Assembly: GCA_026261815.1 (NCBI GenBank)
Contig: JAMPIT010000848.1
Coordinates: 1,488,001 to 1,552,000, forward strand
Source of the DNA: Monarcha castaneiventris obscurior
Taxonomy: Eukaryota > Chordata > Aves > Passeriformes > Monarchidae
Reading direction: 5' to 3'
Length of the DNA: 64,000 nt
Shown here: positions 1 to 13,700 of the stretch, in pieces
Numbering within the stretch: position 1 is the stretch's first letter
How the letters are laid out: every line of letters begins with the position of its first letter
Program-made: the position numbers and the translations under genes
The notes under the pieces: model-generated
Database searches by the model: none
Told to the model about the DNA's origin: nothing
What the model saw: the letters and a program-made list of their open reading frames with translations, nothing else

Positions 1-1700
1 GTGCAAGCACCATGCAACACATGGAAACACAGAAAGCAGGAAGACCCCAAATGCCACCAAGTATCGACTTTAAATAAAGCTTTTCATTCCAAATGATCCC
101 CGACCACTCTGCAGAGGATGGTATTTACAGCAGCCAGGGGACACCTCCAAGCAGACCATGGAGGAGAGGGGAAAATGCTCAGTGCTGTACAGCCCTGCCA
201 GCTTCTGCCATGGGATATTGTGCTGGTTTTGGCCAAAATCTAGCAAACCAAGACAGGTGACCAACTGCTGCCCTGCAAATCTTGGGAAACAACATTCTGC
301 TCTCACAAGACTGCACACATCGTCAAACCCTGCTTGTTTGCAGAAGAGAGCTATGAGCTCTCCACCTGAGCTTTCTGAGGCAGCTCTAACAGTCACAATA
401 CAATTGTAAGACCTGAAATGTCATCAGGAAACAGAAATTCATGCTCTGTGCTGTGTGCCAGATGTCCTCATCACTGCCCAGACAGAATCTTAAAACTTAT
501 CCCACAGACATTCCACAGCAGCTCTACCCAGCTGCTGAGATCTCGGGTTAATCCCAAACACAACTGTCAGGGCAAGAGATTCAAGACCAAGTGCTGCCAA
601 GAGCCAAAGTACCTGAAGAGGGGTTCATCAGCTCCCCACAACCCTGTGCAGGCAAGAGAAAGCCCTGCCTGATCCCACATCCCAAATCCAGGGATAACAT
701 AGCCAGGGAACACAACAGACGCACCCTGCACAAACTCGGAATGCTGTTGAGCATTCACGTTCTGTGGCACCAAGCAGGGGAATCCTAGTTGGGATTATTT
801 TGCTTTCCCACGTTTCTCAGTCTTTCAGCTGCCACAGCAATTCCAAGGCAGGCAGCAGTACCTACCTGCCAAGACTAAAATTAACTTCACTTTTTCTTTT
901 TAAGCAAAGGACATAATTATGTAACTATCTGGAATGAGAAATTACAGATTACTTCTGCTAACAAGGATGTGAAGTGCACAGAGGGGTACCTGCACTTACA
1001 CAGCTGATGGAGAACTTCTGGAACTCAGGGGCTTTCTAATCATGCAGACATTTAAGCATGGAAGTGCTAATGCCTTACTGACAGGTTAGAAAACAGCCAG
1101 AATTTCTTTGCTATATTTCCTCTACTATTTCTATGAGACAGCTGAACTATCTATTCCTTTTCTACAGCATTTTCCAGTGAATGTTTAGGCATCTTTTCAC
1201 ACAAGACTGAGTTAAACTGTGTAACTCACAGCCACAGGATGCAGTGTATGAAAAGCAGCTTTTAATTTAAAAGGCAATTAGTTGAGTTCAAAGCAAAAGC
1301 TGTCCCCAGCAGCATTTAAACAGACATCACTGAAAACTCAAAAAAGTGTTACAAACATGGGAAGATGGGAAGCAAAGGCCATTAAATGGTTAATATTATT
1401 GTCTCCTCTCACTGGTCAGCTTTTATAGTCCTACAGATTCCACACATAGAAATCCAACATATGGAAATCCAACATACATGAGTCATATGAAAAGATAAGA
1501 GACAATTTCTACTGCAAGACATTTATAAAGACAAGACCAAAGTGCGTCTCTTTAAACTAAAACTGCTGAGGACACAGACCCTGAACTGTAACTTTTTGTC
1601 CTTAACTGGGCTTTTACAACACATACAAGCAAAATTGGCTTTTCTTAAGTTAATTTTTGTGCTAATTGGTCTGTAGAAGCAAAGTGGGAGACCAGCTCAC
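1..1700. other. Left-edge flank, presumed CTNNBL1 intron 7
   Basis: No coding exon was recognised. The stretch directly follows the donor of CTNNBL1 exon 7 on the minus strand, so it should be the start of intron 7. The next expected exon, encoding the part of the armadillo region after the WLLKRLK segment, was looked for and not found, so it lies off the left edge. The DNA is AT-rich and without obvious repeats. Short ORFs here have no family resemblance. Confidence 0.6.
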
Positions 1701-4700
1701 CTTCAGCCTCTTGAGCAGCCACTGCATGAGGCCCTGCTGTGCAGCCTCTGTGCACATCTCTGGCCGGAACTCTGCCATATTCTCCACGATTCCTGAGAAG
1801 AAAGACACAGAAAACAGATGGTTTTCCCCACCAGAAATCCCAAACCTCATATTTCCAGTCTCTCTCATTCTTACAGTCCTGGGAGATTACAATCCTGAAG
1901 GACTGCAAGGAGTGGATGATGGTTTGACTGCCAGCAGTGGGAACACCCTGCAATGGTTTTGTGCTGTGCAAAGATCAGGGAGCAGAGAGGCAATTATGTC
2001 CTTCCATGAACTGCAAATGTTTTACTGCCTGAAAGTTAACTATATTGTTAAGACTGAAACAAAGTATAGCTCACAGATATGTACACAGTAAATACATGTG
2101 CAGTGGAGCACTTTCCTGGTGTTTTTTAAAAGCTCTGTAGATGTGGTAATTCGGGACATGGTTTAGTGGTGGTCTTGGCAGTGCTGGGTTAACAGCTGGA
2201 CTCAGTGATCTTAGAGAGCTTTACCAGCCTAAACAGTTCTGTGATTGCCTCCGGTGCAGTGCAGTGGTCCATGCATCTGCACCTCCCAACACAACTGGTT
2301 TGGGAAGAGGCACCTTTCATGCAGCCATGGGACAAACGACAAACTCTGGCTCCAGGGAGTGATTCCAAGCTGTGCTTGAATAAAAACTGCACCAGATCCT
2401 GCACTGCAGTGCTGGCAGTCCAAGGGGTAGGGGGGGAAAGAAAGGGGAGGGATAACTCACCACCTTTGGTACAAAGCACAGAAAGAAGTCGAGGGGCTGT
2501 GCAGCAGCCACTTACCCAGGGTGTTGTGGACACCATCAGCCTCCTCTTTCACACTTTCATCCAGGCGCTCTAAATTCTGGACCAACAAGGCCACAACCTG
2601 GCCCTCCACCTAAATCCCCAGGGTCATGGGAAAGATAAAAAGATAAGAAATAAGACTGAGAAAAAGAAAACGAAGGAGAAAGAATGGGTGGAAGGGTTAA
2701 TAAATAATAAAAATCAGCGAGCCCTACTGAAACACCCTGCCAGACATGATCTGAAGACATGAAAAACCCTGCTGTAAAATCTCAGAGGAAGCAAAGGAAT
2801 CATCATGTAAATCTGTTGCTATGTTTTTCCTAATTAATGAAACAACTTTTGTGTTTCTGATTAAACAGAAAAGCATCAGGAGGTAAACATGCACCTTGTT
2901 CAGAGTCTTATTTCCTGAACCAGCCTGATTGATTTATAATCCCTCAGAATTCTGAAGCATGAGGCTCACAAACCACTGCAGATGGGAGAACTGTCAGCTC
3001 CCCTCCCAGCTGGTCACTGCTGCCTGCCTACACTGCTGCTGGACCTTCCACCTAACAGGTACAAAAAGCTGACAGAACAATGCTCACACCCACAGATCCA
3101 AACCCAAGAGCTGAATGATCACCAGCTGAAGTCCTGCAGTTAAATCCTGTCAAGATGAATGCACCAAGCTGACTTCGGTGAGTTAAGGAAAACCAGACAG
3201 AGCAGGGGGCAGTTCCCAAATCACAGAGCTCACACCCAAAATATGCCTTTAAAACTGGAATTGGACAGAGTCCAGCTTGACTCTGGCAAACTTTCCGTTG
3301 TGGATGTGACCTTAGACCAGTTAAACAAAATAACATTACCAATTCAAACACTCTTAACCAGCTTTGGGCCCAGTGAATATGTGGAAAAAACCCAAATATA
3401 GGCTGCTGTGGAATACAGTGCAACAATCTTCAGATACCCTACAACCTTCTACCTACTTTCTTAAGAAAAAAAAAAGTAATCTAAAAAGCAGATATCTAAA
3501 CATTTCTCCCAAGATAGGCCTGACTTGTTTCTTTCAAGAAGGACAATGAAACCTCTAAACATGGCTATTATCAGTGGGCTGGTGACAATGAAAACAGAGA
3601 AAGAACTTCACTTGACTTACTACCTCTGCACATATTTTACAGAAAACATCTTCTCTAGCAGCTCCTCTCTCCCATTTCATTCACCCAGCAATATCCCCAC
3701 CAAGGCAGAGTAATTAACAACAGCCCAGAGGCCAGCTGGAAGAACTGGGCTCTGGGCACTGTCATTAACCTTTGGAAGGTAACATTATAGTGACTGGACA
3801 AGAAGGATTGTAGGAGAAAACAGAGCAGCCAAACAAAGCAAACAAAAGAAAACCTGTAATTCCCTGTCTTCCAAATTCAACACAATAGTTACAGAACCAG
3901 ACACAGCCACAGCGACCCTCAAAGGCAGCAATTCACCAGCTCCAAGGTAGGACAGACCTGTAAAACTCATGTTTGACTGGGCATCACCTCTCTAGAGGGT
4001 TTGGTTATCTCCCTTCTGCAGCCGGGGAGCCGGAGGCATCCAGCATAAACACCAGGAAAAGGGAAAATCCACCCTTTTCCAAGAGGTCAAGAGGCACTCA
4101 GAGAGTTAACTGTGCAGGGAACACTAAATACCAAGTAATGCATCTCTCATCCACCTAGGTAATTTTCTGGGTTAGTTCACTCTCTGTGCCAAAACGGATT
4201 CTTACTTCTGGACCCTCCTCCACCCTTAAAGTTCATTTGCTCTGCTACATGAAAATTTTCAAATTTTTACTTCTTTTTAAGAAAAAAATCACACTGTCAC
4301 CAACAGATGCCCCAGTTCAAGACCACCAGTTCATTTTTGGGCCTGAAGCAAGAGTTACTGGGTAGAAGACAACCAGTCTCCTGTGCAAGAGGTGAGACTG
4401 AAAGACCACAGCAGCATCAATGTCCTTTGGGTAACAGTCCCTGCCACAAACTTCAGTTTTCCGTGGGTGAATGCAGGTCACCCTTTTCTGCAAGAGAGAA
4501 GGGAAATGCAAACAAAGCTCCTGTTTTCAATGGGACACTGTCCAAATCACATATATTATTACTTCATTCTCCCTCCCTGCACCAAAAAATCTCCCAGCCC
4601 ACACAGACTTTACAACATGACAGTGTTCCTTCCAAAAATGAAGTGGTGCAACAACATGCAAATGGTGCAACCACCCACTCCCCAAAATCTAGCATTTCAT

Positions 4701-7700
4701 CATAACACCCATTGTGATCTCAGGTTCAGAATAGGCTTCTCCTGGCTATCTCCATCATGATGTTGGCAGCACAGACACCCAGAGCTGCAGAAAGCAGGGT
4801 GGGTCAGTGTTCATTGCTGGGCTGAGGCAGATATTGAGGCACTGAAATAATCTGGGGTTTCCTACTTACAAGAGCATCTATGAGGACTTCAGCTCCTTCT
4901 TCACTCTCATGGAGAGTATCAATATCAGTCAGCTCCTGCAGCAAGTCAACCACAGCTATGGAAACATGTACTGGGTGTTAAGGACAACCAACAGGGAAGA
5001 AGACACATTTAGTATCAATAGCAGATGGCTCTTAGGCCAATGTGTTCATGACACAACCCCAAAGCAACTGGCAATACATTACCAGTGAGGTGATACAATG
5101 CATTACAATCACAGCAGCAGGGCACAGGATACCAGACGCAAGAGTACACAGACTACTGCACCAGACCTTCCCCACAAGCACTAAAATTAGGGAATCCAAA
5201 CAATTAGGAATGATAGAAAAAAATGTGATTCTGTGCTTACTGGATCAGGCAATTTTACTGTTTCTTCATGGTAGCTACTTATTTTTTTCAAATCAAACAT
5301 GCTGGAGTTGGTCTAACGAGGCACCGTCCTGCATTGTCAAGACTGAACACAAGCAAAAAGAAATGAGTTACAATATTGTGATTTGGGTATTCTGCTCTCA
5401 GTGATAGCCCTGCTAACCCTCACACACACACCTAACGAGGGCACCGTCAGCAGCAGGAGCATCACCCCCCTCTGCCCGGCCCAATTAGGGCAGCACGCTC
5501 CTCAAACTGCAGCCCTCACAGGAACAGCAGAGCTTCTGCCAACCCAATTTTCACTCATTAACTCTGGGCTGCATAACACACAGCTCCCCTGCCTGCTGCA
5601 CAGCTCCCTTGTACGACAAGATGTATTCCAGCTCATTAGACCCACTTTTCTATTCTCTCAGACACACTGATCAATCCTGCCCATGTCCCAGGGGTAGAGC
5701 AGGAGACATGGTTTTCTGCATGTCCTAAATAACCACTCTGTGATGGATCTCTCTCAAGTGCCCAGGCTGACAAACTGGCTCCCAGGTCTCCTATTTGTGC
5801 ATTTGCTCAGACACACAAGCAGCAACAGGGAAAGTATTTTCATCTGTCTTTTCTTAGCAAGGTTCAGCCATGTGCTGGGGCTGGCTAGAGAGGTGAGCTC
5901 TACAAGGGAGAGCCTGGACCTTTTGCTGGACAAGCTGCAGGCAAGTCACCAGCATGTCACCTCAGCCAAGTGTCACCTCAGCACAGTGTCACTGCAGTGA
6001 TAAAGGTTAATCACAGACTGCACTGCACCAGCAAGAGCAAAACCAGCAAGTCAACAGAACGAATTCTTACCTTCTCTTTGGCACTCATGGGGCAACTTGA
6101 AGAATATTTTGTTCAGTTGTGGGCTCTCACAATAAAAGAGACCTCAAAATACTGGGCTTGGGAAAGCAGAGGACCACTGAGGTGGTCTGGGGGTTAGTAC
6201 ATGATGGATGAGGACAAATTGAGGGAATGGGGTTTCATCAAATCGTGGGAGAGAAAGCTCAAGGAGGAATCATTTGAAGATTTCTGTTTCTCCTGGACGC
6301 TACAAAGACAACTGAACCAGGTTCTTTTGAGAGCACACAGCAAAGAACTCAGCAGAGTTCATAATGCAGGGCATTCCTGTCTGGGAAGCTTCTGTTGAGG
6401 CTTGCAGTGAGAGCATCAGGTGTCCTATAAAATTTAGGAGACAGTAAAGCAAAGCCTTGCTTGAAGCTTTCATGTCTTTCATTACTCAAATCTTGTCAGT
6501 GATCATCTTTCATTTCACATGTTTTGTGTAAAACTGTATGAATCATTCAGCAGATTATTTGCTCCCCCTGGACATTGCTTTTGTCTCCTTGCATTAGTCC
6601 CTCGACACCACACTTAAATCACATCTGAAGAGCCATTTGTTTAGTTCTCTCCTGGAAGAACTCATTTTAAAAATATTTTCCCATTTGTTTTAACAAAACG
6701 TTGTTAGAAAACTTGAGCTGTATCAATTCAGTTTTACGTCTAGATGCTTCACTTTAATAGTGCTTCTACCCTGTACGTGAGCAGCAGCAGTCTCTGTTTC
6801 CAATGGAGCTCAAAACACTTCAGCAGTTTTATAATACAAAATATAGCTTTCCCAAAATTGCAGTTCTCAGGCCAAATTCCTACCCGTAAACTCACTGACA
6901 GGCAAGTTGCAAACAAAATAAAAAGAGTTCAATGGAAACCCTGACAAGTCTTTGACAAGCAGCAGTGACTCCAGCACAAAGCTTTCCATGGCTGATAGGA
7001 CAAGGCAAGCTGTACTCCCATGTACTTCATCTGGAAAACAGCTCTGCTATCCCAGTCAATATTCCTACAGTTCCTTTCTCCCTATGAATGAGAAATTCAG
7101 TACAAAAGCACATAGTACAAAAAAGTTGGTGGTGTCTAGTATGAAATAAATAATTAAACTACAGTAACCACGAAATTGGTTTTGCATGGGAGGAGCTTCC
7201 CCCTGTACAACATAAATTGTTAGCAGTTATTTGAGAGCCATTTCCTTGCAGATCTTGGATAAGGGAAGCTGTGAGGTTTACTGTTTTGCAGGGACCAGCA
7301 TTCACCACCTCAAGGCTCTACCTGATGCAAGTCAAAATACCCAAACACATAAGCAGTGCTCTCTAATATAAACTGGCATGCAATAAAATACTTATGTTTT
7401 GGTTTTAGCTTCTGATCACTGCACCCACTTAGAAAGAATGAATTATGAATTCTCAATAGACGGTGCTGTAAAGAAAAGTGCTAAAAAAGAAAACCAAGAT
7501 CTGTGCATCAGACCACAACATTCAGCATTAACAGGCATTTTCACATTGTGTATTCCAAAACACCTCAGGAAAGCTGGTAAGTGTTATCTCCTGCTTTACA
7601 CATAAAGAAGCAAAGAATAAATTACCTTCCTAAGGCCATGGATCAATAAAAATGGACAAAGGACTGCCTGAGTCCCAAGTCGACACCCAGTGCCCTTTCT

Positions 7701-10700
7701 AGGGGTCTTCACTGCCCCCTCCACTCACTAATGTTTTCAGGACACAGACACACAATCTCCCAAGTCATAGAACAATTTTTCAGCTTAATCTGCTGTAGAA
7801 TATTTTACAAGCAAAGCAGGCTGAGCTCTGCTTTTACAGACTGCACAGTAGTGAGCCAGGCATAGTGCCAGCTCCCAGCTGACAGCTAAGCATCAAGGCA
7901 CCAGGATACTCAAAAAAAATGATGCTGCTTTTGATCAACACTACCAAAATGGGAAACTCTCAGATGTCCTCAGAGCTTCAGAGGCACAAGGGCCAGGTGC
8001 ACAGAGGGATTAGGTTCAGTGACATTAGACCTCACTGAGCATGGAAATGGAATTGTCTCTGAATATGTACTTAACCAGAGGGGCCACCGCAGCCTTGAGC
8101 TCCGTGCACACCAAACTAAAGGTATGGGTACACGAAGACAGCACATTTACAAACTAAGGTGAAGCATGTGGTGAGTTAGTCCAAACAGCTGACAGCCTGA
8201 CAGCTCAGCTCTCAGCAAGAAGGGGTAAAACAGTTTCATTTTCACTGGGGCTATTCCAGATGAAGTTTCCACAGTCTGAGATTATCGCTGCTAAGCCCAG
8301 ACCTTCACTTCTCTTCTGCTGCTCATTTGTTCACACTCTAACACTGCAACTCAAAACTAGATGAAAGGGTCATTAAACATAAAAGGAGAGTAACAGCATT
8401 GAAAAAAAATCAGAATCAATATTATTTGAACACAGGAGGATTTCACTGGGAAAAAAACAAAAAAACAACACATAAATTCAGTGTGGTGGGAAGAAGAGAA
8501 AAATATCTACAGGAGCCTGGGAAAGAGGATATGAGAGATTACAGAAAAGTCTATAGAAAGCCTCTCCCATGAGAGCTGCTTTAACGACTGAAGGATATCT
8601 GTGTTGTCGTGTCCCAGCAGCCCCAGCAGAGACTGCACAGCGTTCAGCTCCACCAGCAGGTGATACAGGCCGGGCATGGTGGCGATCACGTGCATTTCCT
8701 GAATGATGTCATTTAAATCCAGTTCCGACTCCATGAACCTGAGGCAAGACAAAAAAGGGCAATAAAAAGGCAAGAAGAGACCACTGCCTTCCAGGAGACA
8801 CCAGGTAGGACTTGTCACCCCAGGTGCACATGGCACTGGCATTTCTATCCTCCCTGTCCTACACTTGCCCCTTGAAGTTTAATCCTGCAGCAGGATAAGC
8901 ATTTCTACTATATAATTGACATAGAGTAAATAAACAGATTTGTTCCAATTCTGTAAATCAGAGCTAGAATTTCAAGAAAAAATTAAAATCAAGATGCTGT
9001 AGCTATACATGAAAAAACCTGCTTACAAAATAAATTCTGCAGAGCGCTGCACCTTTCCTAGGTAGCACATATGAGTATGTGGGTTGCATGAGTCTGAAGT
9101 CCATAAAAATAATCTGGGTAACAGAAAGGACAGCAAACTGGACAAAAAATAATGGCATTGAAGTGTAGGAAGAAATCCTTTAATGTGAATAACAGAACAC
9201 CTTGAAGGGAAGAAGAGGCTTCTAGAACACAAACACCCCACGTGGCTCTCTGAGCCCATCCAGCCATTCTGCTCATCACAGCACTGGGTAACATGAAATG
9301 AAATTATTTCCTCCCCACACAGACCTCTGGCTGGTATGCAAACACAACACCTTCACATCAAATGATGGGATGAAACCTTTAATTATTGCTAATCACAGTT
9401 TTTGTGCTGCCAGCCATATACTGGCCCCACCACAGTCTCAGTAAAGCCATTTTTAATTAACAAAGTCAGTTTCAAATAAAATTTAGAAGAACTACAAGGC
9501 AATAACTCCTGTTACATAAGCCTTATGTAACTGAAAACATCTCTATATTCCAGTAATTGATTTAGGGTTTACATCTAAAATCAAAGGAAAAAAGTTAAGC
9601 ATAGTCTTACTTCTCTGGATTGTCAGGAAACTTGATCCGCAGCTCCTGGTTTTTGTAGGATCTCTTCTCAAAGGTTAGAATCATCTTTTTCACTGAACTT
9701 TCATCCAAAGGTTCCTCCTGACCAAATTAGAAAAGGCAGAAAAGTGAGCTTTGAATGGTTGGAGAAATACCGGCAATGTGGTGGGACTGCAGCCAGGCCC
9801 AGGGCCCCCGGAATTCCAGCCAGTTCTGGAATATCACTGCAGAGAGCTGCCAAACACCTCACACACCATCACTACCCACTCCAGCTTGGACCTCGAGCTA
9901 TTCTTTTACACCTCTTATTACCTGGCACCGCCAGTACATACCGAGGCTTTTTTGCTTCAGACATAGAGCAAACCTGCACTCACAGCCTGTGCCCACAGAG
10001 AGCTTCTCTGCAGAAGTCCCTTGTGCTATTGCTTTTTGTAAGTCTACATTTAACTGCCCTGAATTTATGTTCTTCTGCATTTTCTTCACTTGGATAAGCT
10101 TGCACTGCTATCTTAAAGCCTTTTCCTAAAGAAAAAAATAAATCAATATTCTGCTCTAGTATTTTCTCTTTATTTTGTAAATGCTCCTAAGGTGTTTCTC
10201 AGCTGGAGTTGTATATTTACTGTACAGCAGCAATGTAACTTCAGCTGCCTCCCTGACACCTACAAACATGTTCCTTAGTTTATGATTTTAATGCACTTCT
10301 TTTATTAAAAAACTGATGATATAGATTTCCCCATGTAACCTCTTCCCTCTCCTCTGTTTGACTGTGTTACAACCACTGTTTAAGACAAGCTCTCAAAACA
10401 AAAACCAAACCAGACAACCTCACATCTTAAGCTGAGTCTTGTGTCCATCCCCTGCTCAGGATTAAATCAAGAGTTGCTGCTGGTGTTGAAGATTGTTTGG
10501 TCAGTGACTCTAAGCAGCAACCTGGTATGAGAGAGAAAACCTCCATTTCTTCAGCCAACTCCATTACAATAACAACACCAGCCCGAGCCCTCAGTTATTA
10601 TCGGATTTCCTTCATTCCTTTGCCCAACCTGTCTCATTGCCATCCCACTCATGTCACCACCCCATTCAGCTAATCAATACTACAGTGCCCAGAGCACATT

Positions 10701-13700
10701 CTTCTTGCAATGGGATTTCAACCCACACATGCTGACACTGCTTCCCTCTATTCCCTTTGATTCTTTGCTTCCTCTAACACATATCACTACAGTATCTCCA
10801 TTAGGATCAGCTTTATATCTTGTATTGAATTTGCATTCAGTATTGCAGTGTCTTACAGATTAGCTTCTTCCCATCAAATTTACTGGGACAAAGCACATTT
10901 TAATGGCGCTTATATTAACTGCTGTCCAAAGTAATAAACAAGAGATTTGAGCTCTAAAGAAAGCCTGGACTTTCAGCCTTTAAAATGTCTGGCTGGGAGG
11001 ACTCCAGCTTAATCTGCTGTAGACAAAGATGAGGGACTGGCACAGGGCAGGAATCCACAAGACTCTAGCCAGTCAGAAGGACTCTTGGTTTTGTCGATCC
11101 ATCCTCCCTGGAGCTCAAATGCTACAGAAATCCTGCATTATCTCTCCTTGCCATCAGCAACAACTGTCACGGCAATAGCTCAACATCAAAAACAAACCGA
11201 GGGAGATTCTCAGAGATGGATGCTGGCAATGCTGTATACAAAGGACAATGATATTTTACAAAGGTACGTGATTCTGCAGTGGTGAATATCACTTGTTTTT
11301 TTATCAAACAGGACACGGGCAATAGGAAGCAAATATCTTCTAGATTTATACCAATCCATGTGTCACATTTATAAAGTGATCTTTTCCCTGGCCCTTGGCA
11401 GAAAGGCCAATGCAGCATTGGATTTCTGTCTCCAAGGCTTGAAATAATTTACCCTTGACAGCTGCTACCCCCCTCCTCTGACCCAAGACCTTTCTTGTAC
11501 AGAAGAATGTTTGTGCTGCTGCACAGCTACAAAGAGGGGAAGAAACTGCATGGTTGGGGGTACTGATGAGAACAACAGTTAGGAAATTGGTTAGAACACA
11601 GAAACTGTTTCCTAAAAATATACTTTAGAAGGTGATTTGGGTATTTTCACACCAAACAGAGATAAGATTTGAAAGCCCTCTCCTTTTTCCCCCACTTTAA
11701 ATCTTCAGCTCATATATTTGAGAAATTTGAAATTAATGAACACCCCACAGGGCAGGAAAGCAAACCCACAAACTGAAGCCGTACGAGCACAGGAAAACCA
11801 TGTTAAGTCTCACCACCTGCATGGTAAGAAATGGAAATCACAGAGAAGGGGTTTGTTGTTTGGTTTTTTCCAATGCCTCTCCTTTCCCAGAGGACTTACT
11901 TCCTCGTCTTCTTCTTCTCCATCCCTCTCAATTATCTGAAGGAGTTTCTTCTTCTCATCATCAGTTTCTTCCAGGGCAGCAGACTCCTCTTCCCTATGAC
12001 GACCATGTTCTCGGGCACTGGCTTGTTTCCGACGTGCTTTGATTTCCTCTTCCTCTTCATCGCGGGGTCTTTTTGTCCCTCTGTTAGGCTGAAGTCAGAG
12101 AAATAAAAGGTGAATGAATACAAGTGTAGTGTGACCCTTGCAAAGTGTTTAGTGACCCTTGCAAAGCAGAATACCAATATTACAAGCCATACTGTGCAAA
12201 TTCTTATAAGTTGTTTAAAAGATTTGCTTACATGACACTTAACAACTCTGAAAACTGGAAAGGAAATTAATTTAGTGAAGTGGAACATCACATGAGTAGA
12301 TGAATGCCTCTGCCAAGAGCTGTGTCAACATCCTACCTTCTTTGATCTATGAACACAATTCACGGGAAAATATCTTCATAGACAGCAAGGACGAGGAGTG
12401 CACAGACAAGGAGTGACCGAGCAGCCCTGCTCAGTGGGGCACAGCTGCCCATCAAGGAACCCTCATTTGCTGACTCAGCTGAGACAATCCCACATTTCAC
12501 AGCCAGCAGACTGATACACTCAGCAGACAGAAGGGAAAGATGATTTTTTACACACAACGTATATGAGATTATATTGAATTCCGGTGTGCATCCCATTTCA
12601 TCCCCATCTTTCTGTCTGAAGTTTGCTGACGTGTAAAAGCAGAATCAGCCCAACTCAGTGGAGGCAGGACAAGGAGGACTGCTGCTTGCTGCAGCTCTGC
12701 AGGGCCTTGGCACTGGATTAAACAGCGCCCAAACTGTCATGGTTTGCTTGGAACAACCTATTATTTTATTCCACTATTTATAGTTGATTGTCGAAATTAA
12801 AGGTAATTTGCCAAGGACAAGAAAAAGTCCATTAATCCTAATCCCGTGTTTTCATTCAGGCAGAAAGGGATAAAAGCATTTGCAGTAGAAGAAAAAACTT
12901 TCCCCTCAAAAACTACAAGGACATTAAATTTGGTCTCTCATATTTTTGAAGGACAACCAAGCTAGAACAGGCGTACTCCACGCTCTACAACTACAGCAAA
13001 ACAAAGCTTAATTCTTTACTATTTAAAAGGAGGGTATGTATCAAGAACAATAAAATCGTAACAAAAATACTTTTACTTTACATCACTGCTCAAGCCACCT
13101 GGTAGGTGATTTTGTAACCTCATTAGGTCTAACATGTGTCCATCTTAATTTATAAAATACCACCTGGCAGGCAGCCCCCCCTCTTCTGCTCTGTGGGACC
13201 CTTTGTCTAAAATGGCAAAAGTCACACCAGGCTTCCATGAACATTGGCCCTACTTTTAACTGAGACTGGGATCCAAATAAAGGTGCAGAGGAAATAAGTG
13301 ACTGTGTCATTCTCCTGCCAGGTCTGGCATGACTGTGAGCACCAAAACAGGGATTTTCAGCTCCCTGGCAGGTTAGGAACTTTTAGGCTGCAGAGGGCAA
13401 TAAACCTTCCAGGCTCATAAGGGAATCCTGCTGTGGTTCCAGCTCTGCACCACGGCACAGCCCAGTACCAATGACAAGCTGGTAAACGACCTGCTCCACA
13501 GAAAACGCTGCTTTCAGGGGATGTAAAAAAATACAAAGCCCCCCCCCACCCCCAGCCTGCCCCAAAAAGCACATGAGGAGTTAATTATAGTTAAGAAGCA
13601 GGCCAGACAGCAGCCTGGCTGAGATCACCTTGTTTTCAGGGTTACGACCTTGTCACCGCTTTAGGGAAGATGCAGAATCAAGTTTCCCAGACAACACATT

